A stretch of DNA of 64,000 bases from Struthio camelus. Taxonomy: Eukaryota; Chordata; Aves; Struthioniformes; Struthionidae. Positions 1-11,800 of the stretch are shown here, one piece after another. The notes below the pieces were generated by a model. That model did not search any database. It was not told the DNA's origin and saw only the letters and a list, made by a program, of their open reading frames with translations. Both the position numbers and the translations under genes were made by a program. Each line of letters starts with the position of its first letter. The stretch's first letter is position 1. Where the stretch lies: positions 38,828,911-38,892,910 of the forward strand of contig NC_090942.1 of the NCBI RefSeq assembly GCF_040807025.1, given 5' to 3'.

Positions 1-583
1 GTGAAAATAAATTACACTGCCTCTGTTGCTCTGCAGCTGTTGGATCAGAGAAGCCTCCTCCTCAGCTGCTCTGCACCCATCCTTTCCGTTGCCACTAGCA
101 GCTTTGTCCCTATGGAGCCATTATTGCCTCTTCTTACTCTCACTCAGTTTCACTAGGTCAGTTTTTAACCCCGTGCCTGCTTGACTGTAATGTATTTTAT
201 AACTTGGAGTGGTAGCCTCTTCTTTGACCACCTGAGAGTCTCTAATAATTTTTGAATTACTTTAGGGAAGGCTGGCGTATTTTCAGGTGATTTATAAAGT
301 GAATTTCCACACGCTCCATTGTTAGGTTAACTGGTTTTGTACTCTCTTTAAAAATGTTTATATGATAATATTTAATATAATAATATAAAGAAATAGAATA
401 CTTTTTATTAAAATATGACAGCTGTGTTAAATTTGCACGTTATAATAGCAGCTGATTTCATCAAAAGGCTATAGGTAAATAAGACAGCAGAAATCAGGCA
501 TGCACTTCCCTTGCAGGTAATCGGAGGAACTCTTGAGTGTGCTGATGTATTCCTCATCTTCATTTTATTCCCACTTTATGCAG
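1..583 (+). other. TBC1D30: TBC1D30 intron, 3' part
   Basis: Non-coding, AT-rich sequence upstream of the first exon in the window. It ends in a pyrimidine-rich tract and a TTTATGCAG acceptor whose AG is at 582-583. The open frame that begins at 511 reads through this intron into the exon, so its first 24 residues are intronic and not protein. No repeat was recognised. Confidence 0.8.
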
Positions 584-790
584 ACCAGAATGAAGAGCAA
601 AGTCTGGGCTCCAGTAATATTGCAGAACTAAGTCCAGGAGCAATAGACTCTTGCCGAAGTGAATATCATGCTGCTTTTAACAGCATGATGATGGAGCGTA
701 TGACCACTGATATTAATGCACTGAAAAAGCAATATTCCAGGATAAAGAAGAAGCAGCAACAGCAAGTTCACCATGTGTATATCAGAGCAG
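584..790 (+). CDS. TBC1D30: TBC1D30 penultimate coding exon
   Basis: Internal coding exon of TBC1 domain family member 30, a cytoplasmic GTPase-activating protein for Rab GTPases (reported for Rab8, with a role in primary cilium formation). The exon is 207 nt, starts and ends in phase 1, and has a pyrimidine/AG acceptor and a GCAG|GTAATA donor. It encodes 68 complete codons of the region after the TBC catalytic domain. Visible features are a Met cluster (FNSMMMERM) and a very basic, Gln-rich helical stretch (INALKKQYSRIKKKQQQQV) likely to form a short coiled coil. The ORF continues past the donor for about 27 codons, but this is intron. Joining to the next exon creates an Asp codon (IRA-D-KGPVTS), which agrees with the family sequence as I remember it. 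The TBC domain itself lies upstream of the window. Confidence 0.92.
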
Positions 791-2439
791 GTAATATATT
801 AAAACATGCTTTACTTACTGATTTTTTACAAGCTGACTTCATGATAGGAGACAAGGCAAATAATGTTCTTTAACATTTAACCAAATAGAGAAAGCAAAAG
901 AGGATAGCCTATACAACACATGTGTAATAAAGTGGATGCCACTTCATACACACAAATTGTAAATGAAAAGGTGATGTTTTTGTTTTTCTTTTGTCAGGAT
1001 CTGAAGGTGACGACCCTGGGATCTTTTTGGGTCCCAGGGACCAGCTGAACAATGGTATTTAAAGATGTATTTGCTATCTGGGTACATTGCGTTGATCTCT
1101 CTGATTAAAAAATTTAAATCTTTGGCGTTCTTGGAGTTGACATACTGATGCATTGTAAAAAGTGAAATGAGTACACTTTAGATCAAGGAGCAGGTAGATT
1201 CCTAGCTGGTACATATCATCCTAACTCTCCTGAGTTCATCAGGGCATGGCAGATTACAGAGCTGGCTCCAATTTCCTGTTGCAGCTAACAGTCTATCTAG
1301 CTCTAATAACACTGGTGTGAGAATTGAGGTGGAGATCAGTTCATGTTGCAGTCTGTGTTACAAAGTCTACTTCCACAGCTGGCAAACTGGGCAACACCAG
1401 GGTTAGCATGAGCAGAGGAGCTGAAGATTTTAACAGGTGTGCAAGCTGAAAACAGCCCACCCCACTCGTTCCTTCCCACTTACGAGTCATCTTACCAAGT
1501 CAGCATGGAACCCTGCAGATGGATCACTGCAGAGAAGTTTATTCCTCTCCTAGATTTGCTAAACCCATCCTACCTGGAGCATTTGAGTCCATGCAGCTGC
1601 AACTTTTCATGAACGCTAAGTTGATTTATAAGGAATTTTTTTTCAATAGTGGCAAGGTGTCTGCTTTGAACAAAGGCAGTAGCCATGCTGAAATAGTGCA
1701 AACAGTGAGATGTTGACTCCTAAGGATTGCCAAAAAACCTTTCTAATTTACTAATCATGATTAATGGCCAAGTTTGTGGTTTAATCAAACTGTCACCTAA
1801 TTCTGAGTCTATTGCTGTGGTTTAATCAGAGGACCTAATGGAAATGAGCTGGTGTGGTTTCACCCATTTGAAAATACATTGGCTCATTCTTCAGACCAGC
1901 AGGCCTCATGGAGAGGCTTATGTGACTGACCTCATGTAGGGACTGAATGGCTTCTTACAGCTGGAAGAGAAATAAAGGAGAGGGAAGATCCAAGGCTAGT
2001 ATTAACGTTAAACTTTTGGTTACAGCAAGTATACCATTAACAGCAAAAAACTTGTGCAGGATTATACCTAATGCAAGGATTGCACTGCAATGGATATGCA
2101 AGTGCGTTGTGTGACTACCCAGTTTCCTGTTGTGCTCGCTCTTGCAATTCCAAAAATTGCAGAGCTGTTTTTTGATACCCTTTGTTTTCATAGCATGTCT
2201 GGCTCAGGACTTACCCATGGGTGAGAAGCAGCGAGGGAGACAGGAAAACTTTATCGCACAAGTTTCAGCTTTGTGTTTGACTCCAAGATGTAAGAGCAAT
2301 TCAGTGATTTTACTAGAGTCAGTCCTACAGACCTTTGCTATACCTCAGGAAAGGCATCAAAATAGTCTTTGGTGGCAGATTCTTAGTAATTTGTTTTGAT
2401 CTTAACAACACTATGTTTCTTTCAAACACTTTCTTTCAG
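791..2439 (+). other. TBC1D30: Last TBC1D30 intron (1,649 bp)
   Basis: Bounded by a GTAATA donor at 791 and a TTTCTTTCAG acceptor ending at 2439. Small open frames inside it (for example 1519-1716, 1955-2191 and 2130-2399) have no recognisable similarity and are treated as chance. No transposable element was recognised. Confidence 0.85.
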
Positions 2440-3221
2440 ACAAAGGGCCAGTTACCAGCCTTCTCCCTTCTCAGGTAAACTACTCCCCGGTGATAAACCA
2501 CCTTCTTTTAGGAAAGAAGATGAAGTCGAATAACAGGTCTCTCAAGAATGCTGTCATTCACATCCCAAGTCACGCTACAGGGAAAATGTCTCCCATTCCC
2601 CAAGAAGATCTTAAAACCAAACTGAACTCTCCATGGCGCACTCACATACGAGTTCATCGAAAGAATATTGCTAGGGCCAAAGGCCAGCTGGGCTATGGGG
2701 ATACCGTTGGACTGATAGATGAGCAGAGTGAGAGCTGTAAAACAAATAGTCCTGGTGCCAAGGAGGAGACTTCCTCACATTCTGATTTTGGAGAAAGAGA
2801 AGGTGGTGGTTTGGATGACAGGACTCCCCAAAAAGCTGATAGACAGTGTGCTGAGCCGGTCTCTAAGGACACCAACGCAAACATGTCAGTGGTTCAGCTA
2901 AAACTAGAAGCGCTGGAACTCGCCTCAGATAGCAAAGCTGATGCTGAGTCAACATCCAGTCAGTCTTGCCAAACACGTTTATCTGAGTCCTCTGCTTCAT
3001 CCAGTGACAGTGGAAACCTGGGTAAATCTCCCCAGCCCGGTAACCCGAAGTTGCAAGTCTTCAACCCTTTTCCCAGTGTCAAGCCTCTTCGAAAGTCAGC
3101 CACAGCCAGGAATTTAGGGCTGTATGGCCCCACTGAAAGAACGCCAACTGTACACTTTCCACAAATGAGTAGAAGTTTCAGTAAGTCTGTCAGTGGCAAC
3201 AGTGGGACCAGGAAACGGTGA
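2440..3221 (+). CDS. TBC1D30: TBC1D30 terminal coding exon (C-terminal tail)
   Basis: Last coding exon, 782 nt including the TGA at 3219-3221. It encodes 260 residues counting the Asp completed across the splice junction. The frame is open from the acceptor, so the GTG at 2490 is not a start. The tail appears low in globular structure. Blocks I recognise as characteristic of TBC1D30 are near the start (VINHLLLGKK, then MSPIPQEDLKTKLNSPWRTH) and at the end (FPSVKPLRKSATARNLGLYG, then RTPTVHFPQMSRSFSK, ending TRKR). The middle, roughly 2,750-3,020, is rich in Ser, Asp, Glu and Gly and looks free to vary. The several basic Ser/Thr sites suggest phosphorylation, but this is inference. Opposite-strand open frames here are shadows. 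Confidence 0.94.
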
Positions 3222-3464
3222 CGTACTACCTGGTACTTCCTATTTCTGACAGCAACAAAAAAATGTGTTTTTTTTTTTTTTCATGTATGCGTGTATATTT
3301 GTGTCCCAAAGAGTTTCTAAACTTTAATTAAAGTAATGGGGACAAAAGTGGTTACCAGAGGTATAAATGTATGTCTTTGAAAGTTGTGCCCCTGTGTGGT
3401 ATGGAATAGATTAGAGAAGACGCACTCTGGCACCCTGTTGTAGATTCTGATGGTTCCGTGGTAA

Positions 3465-3470
3465 AATAAA
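3465..3470 (+). terminator. Proximal poly(A) signal of TBC1D30
   Basis: AATAAA about 245 nt after the stop codon. It is followed within 30 nt by a TG/T-rich stretch (CAGTGTGAAGC, then TGTTTCTTT), as expected around a cleavage site. It would give a short 3' UTR isoform. Confidence 0.55.
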
Positions 3471-4154
3471 CATTGATTTACAGTGTGAAGCATACTGTTT
3501 CTTTAAATCTAATCCAGATGTAAAACTGCCAGCTGCCTTTAACCTTTCAGCCCCCCATGGCTACCTCCTGTCTCTGTCAAAGCTCTAAGGACAAATTGCC
3601 CATCTGTTGCAGTAAAACCTATCCAAAAAGCACTTTTTATGGCTGTTGTGCAGCTTCTTTATTAGACCTCGTCATCATGCTCTGTGAGTAGCTGGAGAAG
3701 CCACAACTAACGGAAGCACAAGCGGCCCTAGCAATTGAAAGTATCACTTTCAGTGTCGAATATTACCACTCACCTACTGGGCCATCTGGCTTTGGACATT
3801 CTTGAACAGCATTTCATGCTTTTCTTCCCATGGCAGTCCTCTGATGATATTGTAGTTTATAAATGTAGTCAGCAAGCATAAAAATAACAGACTGTGAGAA
3901 TAAGTCTGCCCACAACACTGGCTTGCTATTTTTCTATTACATATAACTGCTGGAGAGTTTCAGCACTGCTAAATTAGGTATATATGTATATTTGTTTGAG
4001 CATTATGACACATTCTGGTTACAGTGGACTTAAAAGCTAGTATCTAGATAACAGCCATTTTTATAATTAATTAAATATTTGCCTGCTTGGCAGTATGTAA
4101 AATATATGAATGTTCCGAAGTAGTTTAGGATTTTCAACCCTATAAATAGACCCT

Positions 4155-4181
4155 ATAAGTGGCACTTTGGGTGCCACTTAT
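4155..4181 (+). repeat. Perfect 11-bp stem-loop in the TBC1D30 3' UTR
   Basis: ATAAGTGGCAC at 4155-4165 is the exact reverse complement of 4171-4181, leaving a 5-nt loop TTTGG. In RNA this would fold into a stable hairpin in the long 3' UTR isoform only. The function is unknown. It could be a protein-binding element or chance. Confidence 0.75.
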
Positions 4182-5155
4182 CATTAAAAGTCAGCATATC
4201 AGCCACTGTATAAATGGATTGGATCCACTGGACTGCCATGGGTTCCCTCACTTGGTTCTAGTTTGTTGTGAAACAGCGCTGGCTAAGCTATAAGCTGAAT
4301 TTCTACTTCTGACTGAATCCCTTTTTTAAATTTCTCATTACGTTTTCTCAGAAGCCTATGTTTTTGATATGTGTCTTACTTAGAAGTTCTTCAAAGCTGG
4401 TTAACATCATAAGACAAATAACAGATTTTTTTTCTATATATATTAAAACAGGCAGGCAGAGGCACTAAATGTGGGTAATTCAACTTCAGGGTTACAAACT
4501 CAAGCACTCAAATTCCAGAAATTCAGGTTGCTCTTAAAATACTATAGCTCTGCCATATAGTACATACTGACTGTGGTTCTTTACCTTATTACTGACAAGT
4601 TTACCGTGATGCAAAACTGCCGAGACACTAATCTGGGAAAAAAGCAGTACTGATGAATCAGTCCCACTGTATGTAATATCTCCTTTTTTTTTTCTTTGGT
4701 TAAATTTACAAGTTAATATATCATCTATTTATTAATTTGTGCCATAAAATCTATAGGATGTGACATCAGTTTTACTGTATGCCATAAATTATAAGCTGTA
4801 CAATATACCCTGTTTATTGTTGTGGGGACAACTTTATTTTATTATTGTGTTTTATACAAGTGTATGGATATAAAATAATATACAAGTATGAACATTATAA
4901 ATTTGAAACACATGTAGATCAGATCTTGCCCCTGCCTTATTTTCAGATCACAGTAGTGTTGTCAGTAATGATTATTCGTAGCAATGAGTAAATTTAAAAT
5001 AATGTAGAATTTAGTCACTGATTATGGAGCGTGTAAGAGTCGTTTCTACTTTGATTCAGAGGAAATGCACTTCTTTTCAAAATTTCATTGTGAATCAATC
5101 TCCTTGTTTTTACCTAGCGTTAGTGTACTGTGCACCTGTATACTGAACCAGTGAA

Positions 5156-5161
5156 AATAAA
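5156..5161 (+). terminator. Distal poly(A) signal of TBC1D30
   Basis: AATAAA followed about 17 nt later by an A-rich cleavage context (CTGAAAAAAGC). It is taken as the end of the long 3' UTR because AT-rich UTR-like sequence stops soon after. The downstream GT-rich element is weak, so a more distal site is possible. Confidence 0.55.
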
Positions 5162-5180
5162 AGGACTGTCATTCTGAAAA

Positions 5181-8100
5181 AAGCTGATAAAATGTCACAA
5201 GTGCATGAATTTCCAACACATTAAGATGTGATTACATAATGAAAAGTTAGCAAGCTCTGCACAGATACTGGTCTGGGGAAAGAAATGCTGATAAAATACT
5301 AATCCTAGAGATTTAGACCTACTCAGTATCAATGAGTACGCTCTGAAGGGCCTGTACTTGGACTGTTCAGACTGAGGAGAAGGAGTCACAGCAACTCTGC
5401 ATTAGTTTGCTATGGGAAAATTTCTTTTCTCTAAGACAACATTCAATGTTCTTGTCTCCCCTAACTAGAATTACCTCAGTTGCTCAATAACCCAGATATT
5501 CCCCATAAGACCAAAGAAATGTGTCTGCTCAACATACAGTAAAAGCAACTTCATCACTTGATACTGAGGAGAGATGTTCAGAAGAGGTCCAGGAAACTCC
5601 ATAGAAGTTTCTAATTAATTTTTTGCTAGAGAATCTTTTTGGCAAATGAGGTGTGGGGATGCAGCAGAGTTTGGAAGAGTGGCTTTGCAACTCTGAGGAC
5701 CTTGGGAACTGTAGTGGTAGGAATCTCCCTTGTATAAACCTCTGCATTTTGTTCTCCCTGAGGCCTCCACAGGACCAAATGAATGTGGTGGTGTTTGTTT
5801 TTTTAAGCTCCTGCAGTCTATTCAGGAGAAACTACTTCATTAGGGTCAGACTGATGTTTGTTTATGAGAATGCTTTTCCACATCATCAAATAGAAGCTCT
5901 CCAGGGACGGGCATTTGATTCTGTTGCAAGGATACTTACAGTCCTGCAAGTGGAAACAGGTCTGAAGCTATTCTGAGATTATTCAATGTTGCCTATACTT
6001 TTTTTTGATAGAAGAAATCAGTTTTTCAGAATTGCAGGCAGCAAATAGTTGATTTCATCCACAAGTGCAGCTAGAGAAACTATAATTTTGTATCCTTATC
6101 AAAAATCTTACTAGAATGCGTCCAAATTAATATAAATGTTTGCTAGAAAGGCAACAAAAGGTTATTTTAAGCTGAAATAAAATACAGCCTTTACAATTGT
6201 ATTTCCATTTCAGGTAAAAGTTCAAGCTGAAAATTTTAAAGAGACTTTTAATCTGATTGGAACTTTTATAAAATGCACTTTACGTCGCATGAAATTATTT
6301 ACATGGAAATAATGTAGGTGGTTTCACCATTTTGTAGTTTTACTTCACCTTTTGGCAATGAGTGCCCATCCACAGACAATAGTCACCTGACTAAGTGGCA
6401 AGGAGCCAAAGTCATCATCTGACATGAGCTCCACTGACAGCCACTGAAGCATGAAGAGATGAAAATTCATCTTAATGGGACACATCCCTTGTCAATGCTT
6501 TGTTCACTCCAGTTTTGCTCACTTTTTTTTGGAGAAAGATGTGTTCAAAGTGGTGGCTCTGCATGGAGCCCTGTGAGTGCTTTGAGATCTGCAGACTAGC
6601 ACCTCTAGCCCATGTGTTGTCAGCCAGCAGGAACTGGTTTTGTGACTGGTTCCTCAAACACCCAGAAACTGCTCTACTTTGACACCTCTGCTTTCGCCCT
6701 GCTTGGTGACAGTTTGGCATCCTTGGGATGATGTACATGTCTGGGAGGGTCATGGGTGGGAAAGGTGGATTCAACACAGCGTCAGAGTGCACGTGGGGTG
6801 TTGTGGCTACCTCCCCCCTCCCCGCAAAGAGCAGAGCCTTTATGGTTTGCATTAGCTGGAATTTGAGATATCTTAAAAGTGGTGAATGAAAGCTACAGCA
6901 GGAAAATCTGCCTGCTCAGCTCTGATGAGGAGCTCAATTATTTTTTGTGAAGCACTTGGGCCAACATAAAGTATTTAACAAGATTTAAGACACAGAATTG
7001 GAGGTCATTTGAGTTTGCAGTGTAAGATCATTTCAGGCTAGTCAGTGACTGGACCCAGACTCCCTCAGCACGCAAGATGCAGTTTCTGATACGCTTAATC
7101 TAACACACAACGCAAGGCAGCATTGGCTCACCACAAGTTTAAAGAAAAACCAAAAACTGTTCCAAGTCTTTCTCTGATAAAACCATATCAAACCGTATTG
7201 TCTTACTACAAATCAGCAGGAAGTAGTGCTGTGGGAGGAAATATATGTGAATGGCAAGGTTGGGAGGAGGGTAGGAGCACCTGTGGGTGTTTTGGGGAAG
7301 GGAGCTCAAAAGGTGCAAGGAATTTTAAGGGAAAACAAGCTTCTCCTGTCTGTTCTTCTTTTAGATTGTTTTTTTAATAAACAGCAAATCAAAGGATCAG
7401 ATGGTCAGTGTGTGGCTCCCTTTAGGTTGCATTCATTTCAATGCAGGCTCTGAATCTGTATTCAGCAATGAGGAAAATATGCCCTGTATCTCAGTGAGAA
7501 AACTATGCAAGAACTGTGCTCTCTCTGCTCTGTTTGGCTGCTTGTACGCTTGCTTCTTCAGTGCATATCTGCAAATAATGAAATAATTGAGATGTATGCC
7601 AACTAGTTTATTTAAATATCAACTAGCAGGTAAATATAACTCATAGTGCAAAAAGGAAAATAAAACAAGAAATGGGATATAGATTCCATTGTGCTAAACA
7701 GGTCTTGCCTAGTTCCTATGGCTACAGAAGGTCATTTCTTAAATGATAAAAAAAATCTTTTCCAAAATAATTCCCCTACATCCTTGGCAGAAGAAAGGAC
7801 TTTGTTTTTTCCCTCACTGTCCTACTTTTTCATCCTTCACGTGCTGAAAGTGACCGTTACTTGGCTGACGTCAGTGGGGAGCTGAATCATGTAATGTAGT
7901 TCACCCACTTTGCAGCCCGGTGATCACTCCCAGCAAAAGGGACGTAAAAGGGAGTGAACGCTTGAATCCTAGCCAGGATAAGACCGTAGTTGTTTTGCAG
8001 GCACACCTGGCTTTGCTTGGCCTGTGCTGTGAGTCAGATGGGCACAAGCCAACTATGGGGAGAGGCTATAGCTATGCTTATACTGCCCTATAACTAAGCT

Positions 8101-8680
8101 AATAAGTGCTGCTATCAGGCAGGTACAGGCTATAGCTGGATGGAGGTGGCCAAGTAACCATGGGCAAAGCTTGTTGTGCTATCTACAGCTCTGCAATGCA
8201 GAGCTAGCTTCTCCAGGCAGCTCAGCCCAAAGACTTTGCAAGCTTGTGTCCACTCAGAGCACAGTTTATATCCGTTTGCGCAGGATTTTGTGAACATATG
8301 CACCACATATGCACTGTAGTACTTGGGATTTGATCCTCTGCATCCGTTTTGTCAGCAGCAGGCACTGCCAGGCTGGTAAATGGCTGCTGTGTGATCTGTT
8401 GCCATCTCCCTCCTTTCTCTCAAGGGCACATACATTTTTTCCTTATCATTTGTTGTCTTTCTGACATCTGTTAAGATTGTTAGTAACATGGGGAGAGTCT
8501 TCCCACAGTGCCTCATATCTTGAATACTGGAGCAGGAGAGAGACAGAGACACTTTCTACATCACAGTAGTCAATAGTTTTTGCAATTGTTTCTCTCCACA
8601 TTTGGGTTGTTCCTTCCCTTTGTGAACTCTCAAATCTTGTTCACGCTCATTGATTCTGGATCTGGCGAGAGTTTACAAGA
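5181..8680. other. Intergenic DNA, no gene seen
   Basis: Start of the TBC1D30-WIF1 intergenic interval. All open frames are 127 codons or shorter, without recognisable domains or convincing splice or start context. The only site noted is a full cAMP-response element at 7866-7873. No repeat family was recognised. Confidence 0.7.
7866..7873. promoter_or_regulatory. Palindromic CRE-like site
   Basis: Exact TGACGTCA, the full CREB/ATF consensus, within a short stretch containing ACCGTTACTTGGC. There is no CpG island, TATA box or transcript evidence here, so it may be an isolated match. Confidence 0.3.
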
Positions 8681-8681
8681 A

Positions 8682-8830
8682 TATAAGAACAGCCATGGTG
8701 GTCTGCTTAGCCCAGGATCCTGCTTCTGATCACTAACAGTAGGAAATCCCTAGGGAAGGAGTTCTGTAGGAACATGGTGTATCGACAGCCTTCCCCCGAG
8801 GCAACTTCCCAGCCTTCAGCCATCTGATTT
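8682..8830. repeat. Possible ancient amniote interspersed repeat fragment
   Basis: The stretch beginning ATAAGAACAGCCATGGTGG and continuing through AGCCCAGGATCCTG and TTCCCAGCCTTCAGCCA resembles, with a deletion, an interspersed repeat I know from turtle and other reptile genomes (AAGAACAGCCATACTGGGTC type). The match is from memory only and the family name is uncertain. Confidence 0.4.
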
Positions 8831-11800
8831 TGTCTGTGTTATGCACATCGCACTGTGGTGGGTAGATGGCCAGGCCGGTGGCTCATGTGCGGATCCATAT
8901 CAAACTGGGGAGGTGCTGGTCTGGGTAGCTGAATGCACAGCAGGGACCAGAAATGGTGGTTTAGTATCGGAATTTCCTCCCTCACATGAAAAAAAAAAAT
9001 AGAGACATGGCCAGGAATGAAAAGAATAATAAACACCAGACAATGTGTGTCTGAAGCAGTAGCTGTTGCAACGAATTTACTTAGGCCTTTTTTAACACTA
9101 CCCTTTGAATAGTCTTTTTGCTGCAAAGTACTCCGTGGAAACTCCCACATACGCTCTGACACATACACACTCAGTGAACTCCAAAATTATCTCTCTTCTG
9201 AAAATAACTCACATGAGATTCAAATAGCATTCCTCAGAAAGGCTACAGATCATACTCCCTCTCTTTCTTGTTTGCACCTGAAAGGTAAGTGAAACTCAGT
9301 GGGCATAAAACTCTGAATTATTTGTGGAGGAGAAGACGGACGTTTGTGGTGCTTGCAGGGCTGCTGAAAATCCAGACTTCTGGTTGCGGGGGCCTCTGGT
9401 TTGGCCAGACATTGCAGACCAAGAGATGGCAACATCCAAATGTAATGGTGTGGGAAGGGGGAGTCCACAGAGGTTGCAATAGTGAGATGGTGTTTCCATA
9501 TATGCATACCCATCTCACCAGTTTCTTTAGGTTTTAAACCAATAAAATAGTGTAATAGTGAAAAATAGTGAAAAATATATCTTCCAATCTCTATTTACAG
9601 TATATTTAAGAAAGCAGAGGTATGACACAAAACTAGAGGACAGCAAATGAGGAGGCCAAGGATGGGCACAACAGTCAGTGGGGGTAAGGACTACGGAAGG
9701 GTTTAATGGAGAACAGGACATGGTGTTCAGTGTCACATATGTTACTGTGGATGTAGGGTGTGGTGTGAGAAAAAGTATCGAGTCACTTGTGGGGGAAAAG
9801 GAGACTAGCAGCCCATCAAACTCCAAGTAATCCATAGGTAAAGCTCCCAGTTATTTCTCATTGTCATTGTGTGAGATCCTGGAAGGGCAGAGAATGCTAA
9901 AAAGGGGGGAAATTAGATGGAAAAGTGGTGGCGGTAGCACAGCTGATGCAATGACCACGAAGGGCATGAATCTGCTACACCGCTTCAGTAGGAGGAAAGG
10001 ACAGACTTTCTCTCACAAATAAATTTCTGCTGCATGCTGGTTTGCCTCTCTGCTGGCTCTGCTACCACTTTGACCTGTGCTGTTGTTCCTCCCCTTTAGG
10101 CTCACAGGCCTCTGGACTCCCCTTGCCTGGCAAATGCTATGATATCGGCCACAGGGAGTCCTCCAAAAAGGCTAGGCAGTTGGAGTGAACCAGGAGCCCA
10201 CCCCTCAGCCTGAAAGCCTTAGAAACGGGCTGAGACTCCTGATTTAAAGGCAGTGCTTCAGATGAGCTGCGCTGTGGTTAAGGAAATGCAGGTGGTAGTT
10301 CCAAACCAGCTTTTCAGCCCTATTAGGACACACCTAATAGGCGTTTCTATGCTTCTACTGCTCTCTGTCAATAATAGTTTCTCTGCCACGTGAACCTACC
10401 CGTGTATGTACACATGATGCTTTTCATTCCTACAGATTCCAGTGGCTTTTCCAAATGACACGCAGGTACAAACACCAGCCTAGAGCCAAAGGCAGGAGCT
10501 AGTCACTGCAAATACACTCCAGAGGGGCTAGAGGAATGGGCAAGTTTGGCCAGTGACAAGCGGGCAAGCCTGTTCTTAGGAAAAGGAGATAAAATCTTTA
10601 GTGGCCATTCAACACAGGTTCAAAACTTTTTTGGACAGACTGTGGATTTATAGCTTGCCTGCAATTAGTGACACTCACTCAAGGGAGAGGAGAGCTGAGT
10701 GAAGCTGTATGAGATCTGAACTTGCCATTCCAGGGATCAAAAGTGTTATCAGTTATCTTATAATTGTTTCAGAACTGGAAACATTTAATGCAATGTAATT
10801 GCATTTTCTTTACTCTCCCAGTGACATCTCTTCATAAAACTGTTTCCAATTTTTCTTTCAAACAGAGACCTGTTGCTCTGTTTTATCTGCACCAAAACGC
10901 AGAAGCAAAATTGATTGCTTTGTCTTTCTCACACTACCAGTCAGTTATATTAGACATCCTGCCCCTTTGAACTCAAGATTACTGTATATAGTAATGTTTT
11001 ACACTATGTTTCTGCTGCACTAGTAAACTTTTCACCCAGCTACAACAATACTGCTCACTGTCTGGCCCTCGGCACTCTTGGAGAAGAGGCCTTTCTTCAG
11101 CGCGAATAGAAGGGCTATTGTCTGCTCCACAGAGGGGCAGATGACTTGGTGTTGGCTGCCACGTTCTCCATCCCTGCTAGCCAGCGCTGAGTCACTAATT
11201 TCCTTCCAGACTGGGAAATGTGGGCTCCCTTAATGCTGAAGAGCAGCTTCTTTTGTCATCGTGTGAGAGGCAAACTGTCCAACGCTGCTGCTCAACCCTC
11301 GAGGGCGGTATAACAGAAAGACAGAGTTGGTAAGAGATTTTACTGTTACAGTTTGCAAGGCATAATAGCATTGGCAGTAAAAATGCTAAAAAAATGCCTG
11401 TGAAGATAAAATGTTGCTAACTGACAGAGATCCAGTATGCGCAGACCGGGTTTGCAGACACTGCCAACAGTAGATCTGTGCTATTTCCTCTGCCCTTAGC
11501 CCATACTGTCTCTTTCTGTGTTCATGTAAATCTTCAGCGATCTTCTAGGTGTGATCACTAGATGCCACTGTTGCTCCACACAAAACCAGCTATGCTGCTA
11601 AAAAGCTGCAATTTGTAGGGAAGGAAAAAGAGCCATAATCTTAGTTTTTGGGAAATTTTTTTCATCTTTGATCAGGTGTGGAACAGTTTCCAAGCCATTC
11701 ACCTTTGTTCTCAGGGTGCAGTCCCTCTGCTCTATTTGACTCCTCTTAGTAAGTTTGCTAACCTCGAGCACAGTGAGCGCACAGACAGCCTAACGGTGTA

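Larger units (their letters stand above)
3222..5180 (+). other. TBC1D30: TBC1D30 3' untranslated region
   Basis: Strongly AT-rich sequence after the stop codon with T-runs (3269-3281), many ATTTA-type elements and no credible coding frame. Two canonical AATAAA signals suggest a short form (ending near 3,490) and a long form (ending near 5,180). An 11-bp perfect stem-loop lies at 4155-4181. The 3' boundary is inferred from the last good poly(A) signal, not observed. Confidence 0.75.

Noticed and set aside
2490..2492. GTG as a translation start of the 243-codon frame
   Set aside because: The frame is the internal part of a spliced exon beginning at 2440. No start is needed.
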